Source: Negadavirga shengliensis (GTDB lineage: Bacteria; Bacteroidota; Bacteroidia; Cytophagales; Cyclobacteriaceae). From it: a DNA stretch of 64,000 nt. Every line of letters begins with the position of its first letter. Position 1 is the first letter of the stretch. The translations under genes and the position numbers were made by a program. The notes below the pieces were generated by a model. That model was not told the origin of the DNA and ran no database searches. It saw only the letters and a program-made list of their open reading frames with translations. This document shows positions 35,711-44,318 of this stretch, one piece after another. The DNA is taken from NCBI RefSeq assembly GCF_042652345.1, contig NZ_JBHSJJ010000007.1, forward strand, positions 186,001-250,000, in the 5' to 3' direction.

Positions 35711-36385
35711 ATGAAACAGAAAGTTTACATTCAATCAGGCACTCACATCGGAAATTTACTCGCTACCCTATGCGTGTTTATGGTGATCACTACAGCCTGC
35801 AGTTCCAATGACGACGGACAACACCCTATCGAAATAGAACAACAGTCAAACCTCTTTCGTTTTGCGGATGGCCTGCCCCTTTCCGGGGGAGGGGCCTTCC
35901 TAAAACGGACTCCGACCCGTCTTACCATGACGCTGGACGCGCGCGACTTATGGCCAAACCAAACCTATACCATTTCATGGATGGTTTTTAATAACCCTGA
36001 ACCTTGCCAGAACGGCATTACGGGCACGACTGACTGCGGTCAGGATGACCTCTTTGATGAAGTGATCGGAGGAAGTGTGCTTTTTGCTGATGGACAGCTT
36101 TCTGATGGGGAAGGAAGGTCTCAGTTTATGGCTACCCTGGATCTGGAGGACGCCACGGGCTGCCAGCCGCCATTTGATGATTTTGGCGTATGTCGAAAAG
36201 GACTTGAGAATCCCATGGGTGCGGAAGTGCATCTGGTGATACGCAGACATGGCGAAATGCTGCCTGAACTCGGAAATCTCCAGCTGGAAACCTATGCGGG
36301 CGGTTGTACACCTGAAACCTCCTTCGGCGCGGGCAACGGGCCAAATGAATGTGTGGATATGCAGTTTGCCGTATTTAAACCCTGA
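35711..36385 (+). CDS. lipoprotein of unknown function
   Basis: 224 residues with a lipobox (VITTACSS). The mature part contains SNLFRFADGLPLSGGGAFLKR, a beta-sandwich-like segment and Cys pairs (EPCQNGITGTTDCGQDD; CQPPFDDFGVCRKG; GGCTPE...NECVD) that could form disulfides. I do not know a function. Its stop codon lies directly at the junction with an ion-channel remnant. Confidence 0.75.
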   Translation: MKQKVYIQSGTHIGNLLATLCVFMVITTACSSNDDGQHPIEIEQQSNLFRFADGLPLSGGGAFLKRTPTRLTMTLDARDLWPNQTYTISWMVFNNPEPCQNGITGTTDCGQDDLFDEVIGGSVLFADGQLSDGEGRSQFMATLDLEDATGCQPPFDDFGVCRKGLENPMGAEVHLVIRRHGEMLPELGNLQLETYAGGCTPETSFGAGNGPNECVDMQFAVFKP

Positions 36386-36500
36386 CGGCAGGAATCCGGG
36401 CCGTATTATCGCCGTGGCCCTGATGACGACGGGGGTGGGGCTCTTTGGCACCTTTACAGCATTTGTGGCCAGTTGGTTTGTGAAAAAGGAGGAACAATAA
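36386..36500 (+). pseudogene. C-terminal remnant of a voltage-gated-type ion channel
   Basis: The frame ending at TAA 36500 encodes GRIIAVALMTTGVGLF followed by GTFTAFVASWFVKKEEQ. This matches the pore-lining last helix and end of prokaryotic two- or six-helix K+ channels, which normally follows a TVGYGD selectivity filter. No filter or earlier helix is found in any nearby frame; upstream DNA in this frame is out-of-phase lipoprotein sequence. I read it as the surviving 3' scrap of a deleted or displaced channel gene. Confidence 0.7.
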
Positions 36501-37028
36501 GACAAAACATCTAATAGGCCCGGAGTGGCTGGGAAATGTTTTTTTGATTTTTTTTGAAAAACCGGCCTGTTTTGCTAAAAGGGTAAAATTGGGGTAAAGA
36601 AATTTTTTAATTTAACCGTTTAATACGTTGGCTTCACGCATAGAAATATTACAATATTAAATAATGTATTTATTCTTTTGAATTAAAAAAAATACCGAAA
36701 ACAGCTTATTTTTAAAATATGATATATTTCTTAATTTTATAAGTTTCCTCTATTAACCGGGGCTTGGGTAGTATATGTTCTCTAAAATCGTCTTGCTCTT
36801 TTTTAGAGATAAGGGGTTTGATAATCTTTAGATAAAGACCGGATGGTTTCAGTCCACTTTAGATGGGATAAACATTCCAAGAAATGGAAGTAGGTTGATT
36901 TTGAGCTTATCAAAACCATAGCGCGCGAAGAACGATTGCTTTTGGTTTTGCTAGGGTAGACCCGTCCAGTACCGGAACTCATGGTAGCCGGGGGACGGCA
37001 ACGTACCAACTGGCACTTTTTAGAAAAA
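36501..37028. other. AT-rich intergenic stretch, no gene seen
   Basis: 528 bp, strongly AT-rich from 36540 to 36760 with long A and T runs, unlike the flanks. Open frames on either strand here (for example minus 36803-37228) have no family pattern. It probably marks an insertion/deletion junction between the channel remnant and the hydrolase gene. Confidence 0.5.
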
Positions 37029-37907
37029 ATGCATATGAGTGGATTATACAAAAAAAAGCTGAAATTTTTACTGATGGCTTCGTTGATTTTCAACATCGTA
37101 TTGGCGGGATACGGGATTAGAAAAATCATGCTTAAATATGAAAGACATGGATGGCACCATTTTACTGCTACTCCTAATCCTTTCCCGGACAAATGGCACG
37201 GATTCGAGCTTATAGCGTTTAAATTCAATGGCGTTGATGCGAAAATAGTTTTTCCCCATCAGCCAAATGAAGAAAAAAACTGGATATGGAGGACGCAGTT
37301 TTGGGATCTTGAACCGCAAGTTGATACGGCATTGTTAAACAGAGGATTTCATCTCGTATACATAGATGTCATTGACCTATATGGAAACAAAATAGCGGTA
37401 GACAGATTTAATGCATTTTATGGTTTCCTTATCAAGAATTTCGGATTAAATAGCAAAACGGTCTTGGAGGGAATAAGTAGGGGAGGCTTAGATGCGTACA
37501 ATTGGGCATCAGAAAATACCGACAAAGTCTTTTGTATATATGGAGATGCACCGGTTTGTGACATTAAAAGTTGGCCCGGCGGCTTAGGGAAAGGGAAAGG
37601 TTCAAAACGGGATTGGGAAAAATGTCTAAAAGCTTATGGATTGACCGCCTTGACTGTAAATGACTTTGAAGGCATTCCAATTTATAATTGCACCAAACTT
37701 GCTGAGGCTAAGATCCCGGTTTTACATGTTTGCGGAGACCTTGATACGACTGTTCCGATAGATGAAAATACCTATAAACTGGAAAAATCATTTAAAGAAG
37801 CAGGGGGCGTGATTCAAATAATTATAAAAAAAGGAATTGGTCATCATCCACACGGTTTGGCAGATCCAAAGCCGATAGTCGATTTTATCTTAGCAAACGT
37901 AGAATAA
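37029..37907 (+). CDS. alpha/beta hydrolase (prolyl-oligopeptidase-like)
   Basis: About 292 residues from ATG at 37029 (or 290 from 37035). An N-terminal membrane/signal helix (LKFLLMASLIFNIVLAGYGI) precedes an alpha/beta-hydrolase core. The nucleophile elbow is GISRGG, the acid likely Asp in CGDLDTTVPI, and the His in GIGHHPHG. The substrate is unknown; relatives include esterases and acyl-peptide hydrolases. Codon use is noticeably more AT-rich than in neighbours, and it sits beside a broken gene, which suggests recent acquisition. Confidence 0.8.
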   Translation: MHMSGLYKKKLKFLLMASLIFNIVLAGYGIRKIMLKYERHGWHHFTATPNPFPDKWHGFELIAFKFNGVDAKIVFPHQPNEEKNWIWRTQFWDLEPQVDTALLNRGFHLVYIDVIDLYGNKIAVDRFNAFYGFLIKNFGLNSKTVLEGISRGGLDAYNWASENTDKVFCIYGDAPVCDIKSWPGGLGKGKGSKRDWEKCLKAYGLTALTVNDFEGIPIYNCTKLAEAKIPVLHVCGDLDTTVPIDENTYKLEKSFKEAGGVIQIIIKKGIGHHPHGLADPKPIVDFILANVE

Positions 37908-37996
37908 GGAAGGGCGACAGCGTGGTAGGCTAAAAAGTAAAATAACCTTACGACAACAGCAATTTATGCTGAATATGATGTGCCATCTGTAGCCGT

Positions 37997-38884
37997 TCAT
38001 TTTTTTGCCCTAAACCACCAGTAAGCTTCCTTTCCTAAAAACTCTATAAAACAATCGTCCGAAAAATAAACCGGATCAAGGAAACATTCCTTGTTCAGCG
38101 TCACCCGCAAATAGATCAGAAGGTTAGCTCCGGTTTGGTCATCTACGGAGATGCTGAAAGTGATGTCGGGAGACGAAGCGAGATAGCCGTCCTCTTTTCG
38201 CTCAAGAGAAAACCCAAGTGCCGAGAGCCAATCCGTCATTACGCTTGCTTCTTCAGAATTCAGACCAACACCTATTTCTACGAGATGGCTGGCAAGTTTC
38301 GCCGGGTTATAGGAGGATTTCCAGTATGCCTTGCCTGTAAAATCAAACGGTTCAGGTTGTTTGCCGTATAGATTTTCCAAAAAATCCCTTGAATAGGCAT
38401 ATATCCAATAATTTAATAAAGATCGTTTTGACGTGTTTTGACGGTGCACATATATGGTGTGGTGTTGTGGACGGCCCTCATTGTCCAGTTCATTTTCCAT
38501 ATGGAGATTGTCTCCGTATCTTTGCAGGGAATTATACACTTCCCGATGGGCATCGTCCGTCGCGGTGACCCATCCTATCCCAATCTGATTGACGGGTTCC
38601 TGCCACTTGTTAGCTGAACTCAGCAGTTCAAAGTAATGGTTGTTGAACCTGAAATACGCTTCCTTCTTTTCCGGCGTGATGGGAGAAAAATCCGGCCTTC
38701 CTCTGTCCATATTGCAGAAAACCTCCCGCATAATCGGGTGGTTGATAATCCTCTGGTAAGTTTCTTCAGGAATCACCGTGTACATATGGTCAAATTCCAC
38801 AGGATTTTCGATGGTATCCTGCGCCAGGGTATTGCCATAAACCAGCCACGATACAGAAAACAAAAAGAAATAAGCCGGGTGCAT
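37997..38884 (-). CDS. secreted DUF5829-like protein
   Basis: 295 residues from ATG at 38884, which gives a normal signal peptide (MHPAYFFLFSVSWLVYGNTLAQ); upstream ATGs at 38890 and 38926 are less apt. The mature N-terminus NPVEFDHMYTVIPEETYQRI and REVFCNMDRGR look like the glyoxalase/VOC-like family DUF5829. It is known mainly as a conserved exported protein. Function unknown. Confidence 0.7.
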   Translation of the reverse strand: MHPAYFFLFSVSWLVYGNTLAQDTIENPVEFDHMYTVIPEETYQRIINHPIMREVFCNMDRGRPDFSPITPEKKEAYFRFNNHYFELLSSANKWQEPVNQIGIGWVTATDDAHREVYNSLQRYGDNLHMENELDNEGRPQHHTIYVHRQNTSKRSLLNYWIYAYSRDFLENLYGKQPEPFDFTGKAYWKSSYNPAKLASHLVEIGVGLNSEEASVMTDWLSALGFSLERKEDGYLASSPDITFSISVDDQTGANLLIYLRVTLNKECFLDPVYFSDDCFIEFLGKEAYWWFRAKK

Positions 38885-39030
38885 TCGCATACAGAGTGGG
38901 TTTATACATCCGCCAATATGCAACAATATGGCAAAAATAGCAACAATAGATTTATTTAACCTGCTGATTCAGTCTCTCGATAACCAAATCCGGCGCGACC
39001 TACGCTATCCATGGGCTTCCATACAGCTTT

Positions 39031-39048
39031 ATCCCCATTATCGGGGAT
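39031..39048. promoter_or_regulatory. inverted repeat ATCCCC-N6-GGGGAT, site C
   Basis: Perfect 6-6-6 repeat 85 bp before the first gene of the sulfur module. TATCTTTTG, close to a -7 element, overlaps its right end. Confidence 0.5.
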
Positions 39049-39132
39049 ATCTTTTGTGAAATCCGGGAATTGTCCCGAAAGGAATTACGGGGCAATTTTG
39101 AATCCAATACACAAGCTTAAAAACAACTGATT

Positions 39133-39828
39133 ATGAAAGCAAATGACGTCAAAAATTCGAGAAGAACTTTTATTGGAACAATGGCCGTAACGGCCGGGTT
39201 GTCCGGGTTGGCAGGTGTGGTTTCACCCTTGATGGCCCATCCAGCATCCGGTGTAAAACCGGTAAATGTGAACGAGGCCGATGAATGGTTCAAACAGATC
39301 AAAGGGAAGCGCCGTGTCGTATATGATGCCACGCAACCTCATGATATCCTTCCTTTTGCCTGGCCAAGGGTATTCCTGTTGACCAACGAGGCCACAGGCA
39401 CGCCGGAAAAGGACTGCAGTGTGGTGGTTGTACTTCGTCATGATGCCATTCCTTACGCCATGGAAAGCGGGTTGTGGGAAAAATACAATCTGGGCGAGGT
39501 CTTTCATGCTCCCGATCCGCACACCGGAGAGCCGGCGACACGCAATCCTTTTTGGAAACCAAAGCCAGGTGATTTTCAGATACCCGGATTTGGGGAAGTA
39601 GCTATAGGCATTGACCAACTACAGGAAAGCGGAGTGATGTTCTGCGTATGCGATGCGGCACTGACGGTTTATTCCGCTGCCTTAGCAGAGGGAATGGGCA
39701 AAGATGCAGCAGCCCTGAAAAAAGAGTGGGTAGCCGGATTATTACCGAATATTCAGGTGGTGCCATCAGGCGTATGGGCACTGGGCCGGGCTCAGGAACA
39801 CAACTGCGCGTATATTTTTGCCGGATAG
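39133..39828 (+). CDS. Tat-exported DsrE-like protein
   Basis: 231 residues. The N-terminus has a twin-arginine signal (NSRRTFIGTMAVTAGLSGLAGVV, cleavage near PLMA). The mature part shows a DsrE/sulfurtransferase-like fold: SVVVVLRHDAIPYAM, then SGVMFCVCDAALTVYSAALA and GLLPNIQVVPSGVWALGRAQ, with a Cys at the DsrE active-site position. DsrE-type proteins carry sulfane sulfur as a Cys persulfide. Tat export is unusual for such a small protein and implies folding, perhaps with a cofactor, before export. First gene of a five-gene run. Confidence 0.8.
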   Translation: MKANDVKNSRRTFIGTMAVTAGLSGLAGVVSPLMAHPASGVKPVNVNEADEWFKQIKGKRRVVYDATQPHDILPFAWPRVFLLTNEATGTPEKDCSVVVVLRHDAIPYAMESGLWEKYNLGEVFHAPDPHTGEPATRNPFWKPKPGDFQIPGFGEVAIGIDQLQESGVMFCVCDAALTVYSAALAEGMGKDAAALKKEWVAGLLPNIQVVPSGVWALGRAQEHNCAYIFAG

Positions 39829-39939
39829 AAGGGTGCAGATACAATCATGCAGGGGCCTCTCAACGGGAGGAATCCGGGAATTAAAAACACCCGTAATTCC
39901 CGGATGCGGCATTCTATGGTTAAAATAAACAAACAGAAA

Positions 39940-40356
39940 ATGAAAAAGTATGTAGCCATCGCTCCTATCCTGCTGCTGGCAATCAGCACATGGGCTCAGA
40001 CCGATCCGGTAAAGGTGGTATTTGATGTTACCAGCGGTGATGCCGCCACCCATGCCGCTACCCTGCGTCATGTGAAGTTTATGGCCGAAACTTATGCTGA
40101 CGCTGAATTCGAAGTGGTCGTCTATGGAGGGGCTCTGCCCATGGTTCTTCAGGAGCACTCCAGCGTGGCAGGGGACATTTTGGAATTCGAAGGTCATGAA
40201 CGGGTTTCTTTTGTGGTATGTGAAGGCACCATGAAAAGGTATGAAACAGAGAAATCCCAGTTGATACCAGGGGTCAGTACTGTTCCGGACGGGATTCTTG
40301 AAATTGTCATCAAGCAAGGGGAAGGTTGGGGATATATCAAGGAAGCGCATAAATGA
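39940..40356 (+). CDS. exported DsrE-family protein
   Basis: 138 residues from ATG at 39940 (MKKYVAIAPILLLAISTWAQ signal peptide); the frame is open further upstream but lacks a signal there. The core reads VKVVFDVTSGDAATHAATLRH and VSFVVCEGTMKRYE then LIPGVSTVPDGILEIV, ending QGEGWGYIKEA. The single Cys lies at the conserved DsrE site. Its stop overlaps the cytochrome start by 4 nt. Likely a periplasmic sulfur carrier (inference). Confidence 0.88.
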   Translation: MKKYVAIAPILLLAISTWAQTDPVKVVFDVTSGDAATHAATLRHVKFMAETYADAEFEVVVYGGALPMVLQEHSSVAGDILEFEGHERVSFVVCEGTMKRYETEKSQLIPGVSTVPDGILEIVIKQGEGWGYIKEAHK

Positions 40357-41405
40357 TTACAGAGGAAGTACTTGTTCGTTCGATCAACCGGCTGATCCGG
40401 TTGATCTGGGTATTGATCCTTTGTGCATTCACTTCAATCGTTTTGCACCTCACCGGGACTAAAATAAAGTGGCTTGAAACCGGTTTCAGGGAAAACCCGG
40501 TGCATAAAGAACCCACTTCCTTTCAGGATTCTAAGCCCCCGGTTTCAGGCTCGGGTACCCAGCTGTGGCAGGCCCCGGACACCGCTTCCATACCTTCGAC
40601 GCCAAGGGGCGATCTTATCCGTTATGGCAGGGATTTGATCAGCCATACCTCCATGTTTCTAGGACCAAAAGGAAAAGTGGCCAATATCAGCAACGGAATG
40701 AATTGCCAAAACTGTCACCTCAAAGCGGGGACGGTCCCGTTCGGGAATAATTACGGCAGGGTAGCCGCTGTTTATCCCCAATTCCGTAACCGGTCTGGAA
40801 CCGTGGAAGGGTTTGAAAAAAGGGTCAATGATTGCATAGAACGAAGCCTCAACGGACAAAAACTGGACGAAAACAGCCGGGAAATGAAGGCGATGGTGGC
40901 TTACCTGAAATGGGTAGGAAAAGATGTAGGACTTGAGGAATCCTTTAACGGCCTTGGGCTGATCCCGCTTCAACTTCTTGACCGTCCAGCCGATCCGATC
41001 AGGGGAAACGAGGTATATATAAAATTCTGTGCCCGGTGCCATGGTGAAAACGGAGAAGGCGAGCTTGCAAAAAACGGCTTGGAATGGTTATATCCCCCGC
41101 TTTTTGGGGAGGACAGTTACAATACCGGGGCTGGTTTGTACCGTATTTCAATGTTTGCTTCCTATGTCAAATACAATATGCCTTATGGGGTCACTTTCGA
41201 AAACCCTTTTCTCTCAGACGAAGAGGCCTGGGATGTGGCTGCATATGTCAATTCCATGGCAAGACCGGAAAAGGATCTTTCGGGAGACTGGCCGGATATC
41301 TCCAAAAAACCCTTTGATCATCCATTTGGCCCCTATGCTGACGGGTTTTTAGAAGAGCAGCATAAATATGGCCCTTTTGGTCCTATAAAAGCAGTTTATC
41401 AATAA
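40353..41405 (+). CDS. TsdA-like dihaem cytochrome c (thiosulfate dehydrogenase family)
   Basis: 350 residues. A membrane anchor (LIRLIWVLILCAFTSIVLHL) precedes two haem sites: C118-Q-N-C121-H122 and C226-A-R-C229-H230. The segments ISNGMNCQNCHLKAGT, YPQFRNRSGT and RVNDCIERSLNGQKL are diagnostic for TsdA. Cys161 in NDCIERS matches the unusual Cys axial ligand of haem 1 in Allochromatium TsdA. Met276 (KYNMPYG) is a candidate haem 2 ligand. TsdA joins two thiosulfates to tetrathionate or runs in reverse. Here it is anchored and genetically fused to a DsrE/exporter operon. Confidence 0.9.
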   Translation: MITEEVLVRSINRLIRLIWVLILCAFTSIVLHLTGTKIKWLETGFRENPVHKEPTSFQDSKPPVSGSGTQLWQAPDTASIPSTPRGDLIRYGRDLISHTSMFLGPKGKVANISNGMNCQNCHLKAGTVPFGNNYGRVAAVYPQFRNRSGTVEGFEKRVNDCIERSLNGQKLDENSREMKAMVAYLKWVGKDVGLEESFNGLGLIPLQLLDRPADPIRGNEVYIKFCARCHGENGEGELAKNGLEWLYPPLFGEDSYNTGAGLYRISMFASYVKYNMPYGVTFENPFLSDEEAWDVAAYVNSMARPEKDLSGDWPDISKKPFDHPFGPYADGFLEEQHKYGPFGPIKAVYQ

Positions 41406-42212
41406 GTGGAAACAGCAGGATATATAGCACTCTTTTTTGTCGGTTTATTGCTGGGAACCCTGGGTGGTGGCGGGTCAATTCTTTCGGTTCCCATATTGGT
41501 ATACCTATTTTCATTGGATATCGTTACCGCCACTGCCTACTCCTTATTTATTGTCGGAACAGCCAGTTTGGTGGGAAGTGTCCTGAAATACGGGACCAGG
41601 ATGATTCACATCCGCACGGGAATGGTCTTTGGAATTCCCTCCCTGGCCACGATTTTTGTCACCAGAAACCGGATTATTCCGTCCATTCCTGAAGTCGTAT
41701 TGCGCACAGACAATTTTAGCTGTACCAAAAGGACGGTGATCCTGATCATGTTTGCTGTACTGATGATCCTCGTCTCCATGGCCATGATCGCACCCCATAC
41801 CCAAATGATGCGCAAAAAGAATCAGACCTCCACGCTATACATGGTTGTGGCCGGTATTGTAACGGGATTTTTGACGGGGTTGGTAGGTGCAGGCGGAGGT
41901 TTTATCATCATACCGGTACTGCTGTATCTAACCGGTCTTCCCTTCAAAACGGTAGTGGGAACTACCCTGCTGATCATTTCGGTCAACAGCTTTGCGGGGT
42001 TTACAGGAGATGTATTCAACCGTTCCATCGACTGGCCTTTCTTGCTGGTGATCACCGGCCTGGCGGTTTCGGGCATTTTTATTGCCGGCTATTTTACGCA
42101 GAAGCTGGCCAACGATCAGCTTCGCACCGCTTTCGGATGGCTGGTCCTTGCGACAGGACTGATGGTCTTATTACGGGAAGTGTCATTTGGTTTTGGATTG
42201 GTTTTTGTATGA
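41406..42212 (+). CDS. TauE/SafE-family sulfite/organosulfonate exporter
   Basis: 268 residues, about eight membrane helices, with two family repeats (FVGLLLGTLGGGGSILSVPIL; VTGFLTGLVGAGGGFIIIPVL). Start is GTG at 41406, immediately after the cytochrome stop. The family exports sulfite, sulfonates or sulfoacetate; the context suggests removal of sulfite or another sulfur oxyanion. Confidence 0.93.
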   Translation: METAGYIALFFVGLLLGTLGGGGSILSVPILVYLFSLDIVTATAYSLFIVGTASLVGSVLKYGTRMIHIRTGMVFGIPSLATIFVTRNRIIPSIPEVVLRTDNFSCTKRTVILIMFAVLMILVSMAMIAPHTQMMRKKNQTSTLYMVVAGIVTGFLTGLVGAGGGFIIIPVLLYLTGLPFKTVVGTTLLIISVNSFAGFTGDVFNRSIDWPFLLVITGLAVSGIFIAGYFTQKLANDQLRTAFGWLVLATGLMVLLREVSFGFGLVFV

Positions 42213-42236
42213 CGACTTAGTTCAAACACTATACAC

Positions 42237-42710
42237 ATGAAAAAACTATTGTTGATTGGTTGTTTTGTGCTGACCGTGGCGGTGGCACAGGCACAGGAGA
42301 AAGGAAATGCCCGCCTCCAGGCAGGTGGTGATTTTGGTTTCAGATCTGAACTTTTTGGGATAAACCTGGGAGCCGAATATTTTCTGGCCAACAGGATATC
42401 TGCTGTACCTAACTTTACCATTTATTTTCCGGACATTGGTAACGCAAGTACCCTGAATGTGGATTTTCGGTATTACCTTACCGAAGGCGTTTTACAGTGG
42501 TATGGGATGGCAGGTTTTACGAACAACTGGGTGAGTGGGGAAACCATTGGCGGAGATAGGGTTACCGCCAGCAGCCAAGGGGCAAATCTCGGTGCCGGAG
42601 GTGTATTAATGTTTGCGGACAGACTTGCTTTCAACCCTGAGATCAAGTATCAGGCTCAAAAAGGCGGGCAGGCAGTATTTCGTCTTGGACTGGTGTTTTT
42701 TATCAATTGA
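42237..42710 (+). CDS. small outer-membrane beta-barrel protein
   Basis: 157 residues with signal peptide (LLLIGCFVLTVAVAQAQ) and eight or so amphipathic strands ending RLGLVFFIN. OmpX/OmpW-like in size. It follows the exporter by 24 bp and closes the sulfur operon; it could be a channel or stress barrel. Specificity unknown. Confidence 0.8.
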   Translation: MKKLLLIGCFVLTVAVAQAQEKGNARLQAGGDFGFRSELFGINLGAEYFLANRISAVPNFTIYFPDIGNASTLNVDFRYYLTEGVLQWYGMAGFTNNWVSGETIGGDRVTASSQGANLGAGGVLMFADRLAFNPEIKYQAQKGGQAVFRLGLVFFIN

Positions 42711-42870
42711 TTAGTAGGTATGCCAACAAAAACCATCAAATCATCAGCGTCTATTAGAGGTCAGGACGTGGGCTCCCGACCTTGTTTGTATAGAATTATG
42801 GGCCTAAACCTTTCCTTTTCTAAAACTGATGTGAAACCCATCCACCAGCGTTATACAACCGCTGTTTTAA

Positions 42871-42899
42871 AGAAGGAAGCCCGTACCAGGCTTCCTTCT
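42871..42899. terminator. bidirectional-type hairpin, 11-bp perfect stem
   Basis: AGAAGGAAGCC / GGCTTCCTTCT with a 7-nt loop lies between the plus-strand sulfur operon and the minus-strand gene ending at 42908. The T-tracts are weak on both sides. Confidence 0.6.
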
Positions 42900-42907
42900 C
42901 ATGATCA

Positions 42908-43189
42908 TTAATCGATGTATAAAACCGCCTGTTTAGGGATTTGCAGACTTCCTTTCAAACAAAGGGCTTCCTCTGTTACGGCCCAGACTGTGGTTTCCAC
43001 TTCATATATCCTGTGATCAACATCCATAAAGCCTATCCTTACTTTGCCGTGTTCAAGGTTGCCCAGGGCCAAGGCCCTTTCAAACGCTTTATCCCTCTGT
43101 CTGATGTCGCTGGGATTTGCCAGCACTTCTTCCTTGGGAAATCGGATATTTACGATTTCCTCTTTAAAAATCATTGTCGCAGGTTTCAT
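42908..43189 (-). CDS. conserved hypothetical protein
   Basis: 93 residues with the pattern IRFPKEEVLANPSDIRQRDKA, KVRIGFMDVDHRIYEVETTVWAVTEE and LKGSLQIPKQAV. It resembles a small conserved family in Bacteroidota of unknown function. It overlaps the preceding gene by 4 nt (ATGA), so both are co-translated. Confidence 0.75.
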   Translation of the reverse strand: MKPATMIFKEEIVNIRFPKEEVLANPSDIRQRDKAFERALALGNLEHGKVRIGFMDVDHRIYEVETTVWAVTEEALCLKGSLQIPKQAVLYID

Positions 43190-43701
43190 AACACCAATTG
43201 ATCTTTTAAAATTTTACGGGTTATATCCTCCAAATAGGTTTCCCATTTTTTGATGAGTATGGTTTCTCCGTTAAGATCGGAGAACCTGTTGCCATCATAA
43301 AATTCCAGGACATTGGCGGTGTCTCCGTTTTTGTCCAACAAGATCAGATCCAACCTATCAATGACTTTTCTTGATTCCACTTGGTTCACCACTTTGTGGG
43401 AGACTTCTCCGATCTTCACCCGGCTAATTGTATACAAATCGATGAGTACCGGGGAAGACAGGGCGATATCATCTGAATATAGCAGTTTGGCTTTATTTCG
43501 GTCCAGGCCGACGAAATATCTGCTCCTCCACAGGTCTTTTACCTGGATTTCCAACCCCTGACTTTTTGCAAAATCCTCTAATAACTTAGTGGCCCGGGTC
43601 TCTCTTTTTTTCGCTTTGCTGATGTGCAGGTATAGGGGAAGGATAAATGCGGCAATCAGGATCACTGCGATAGACAATGAAATTATATCTATATCGAACA
43701 T
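43186..43701 (-). CDS. conserved membrane-anchored hypothetical protein
   Basis: 171 residues: one N-terminal helix (ISLSIAVILIAAFILPLYLHI) and a cytoplasmic domain with mixed strands (YFVGLDRNKAKLLYSDD; DLILLDKNGDTANVLEFYDG). I do not recognise a named family. Coupled to the downstream 93-residue protein. Confidence 0.7.
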   Translation of the reverse strand: MFDIDIISLSIAVILIAAFILPLYLHISKAKKRETRATKLLEDFAKSQGLEIQVKDLWRSRYFVGLDRNKAKLLYSDDIALSSPVLIDLYTISRVKIGEVSHKVVNQVESRKVIDRLDLILLDKNGDTANVLEFYDGNRFSDLNGETILIKKWETYLEDITRKILKDQLVL

Positions 43702-43836
43702 ATTGGGTTATGAGAAGTATCCGGCATGGTCGATCACCCATAACCGGATGGTGATTGAATGTGATAAATAGTGGTTTCCCGACAACGGCTGTCGGAAATT
43801 ATATCCTCTTTGAAAGAGGGATGTGGCTAAAAATGT

Positions 43837-44205
43837 TTACCAGAAAAAATGACTGGGGAATTTTAACTCCCGGATTCCAAAAAACAAATCCACATGGTGA
43901 TGCAATGAGATTTGCTTTTTGGTTTCATTTTCAAAATGTGTTAAATAATTTGAAACGGAAAACGGAAATAAGTCCCCCCATGGAGTATGGTTTTTTGGTG
44001 AAGGAAATATCAAACGCTCCCCTTCAAAAATTACCGGGAATTTTTTGGAATGATCATCGAGGAAACTGACCGCAACGGCAACATTGTCACCTTCTGTTAT
44101 TTTGTCAGCATGCTTCACGCCCCAATTCGACTGCACAACAATTCCCTGCAAGGCCACTAAAACGGCCAGGAAAACACCAAAATACGTTTTTATGAATTTT
44201 GACAT
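43837..44205 (-). CDS. small exported hypothetical protein
   Basis: 122 residues: signal or anchor helix (FIKTYFGVFLAVLVALQGIVVQ) and a short mature part with KKQISLHHHVDLFFGIREL near the end. No known family. Its C-terminus loosely resembles that of the small protein at 51303-51674. Confidence 0.5.
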   Translation of the reverse strand: MSKFIKTYFGVFLAVLVALQGIVVQSNWGVKHADKITEGDNVAVAVSFLDDHSKKFPVIFEGERLIFPSPKNHTPWGDLFPFSVSNYLTHFENETKKQISLHHHVDLFFGIRELKFPSHFFW

Positions 44206-44318
44206 TGCAGTTTGACGCGGGCTATATATTATATTTTACTGTTCATTAAACAGGGATCAATTTACGTACCAAAAGGATCTATTTTTCCCTCCAGCCGCCT
44301 TTTCTATGAACGGATTTT

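Noticed and set aside
36803..37228. 141-codon minus-strand ORF in the AT-rich island
   Set aside because: Overlaps the hydrolase gene and shows no recognisable motif or compositional sign of coding.
42720..42911. 63-codon plus-strand ORF after the sulfur operon
   Set aside because: Runs through the 11-bp terminator-like hairpin and has no protein-like pattern.
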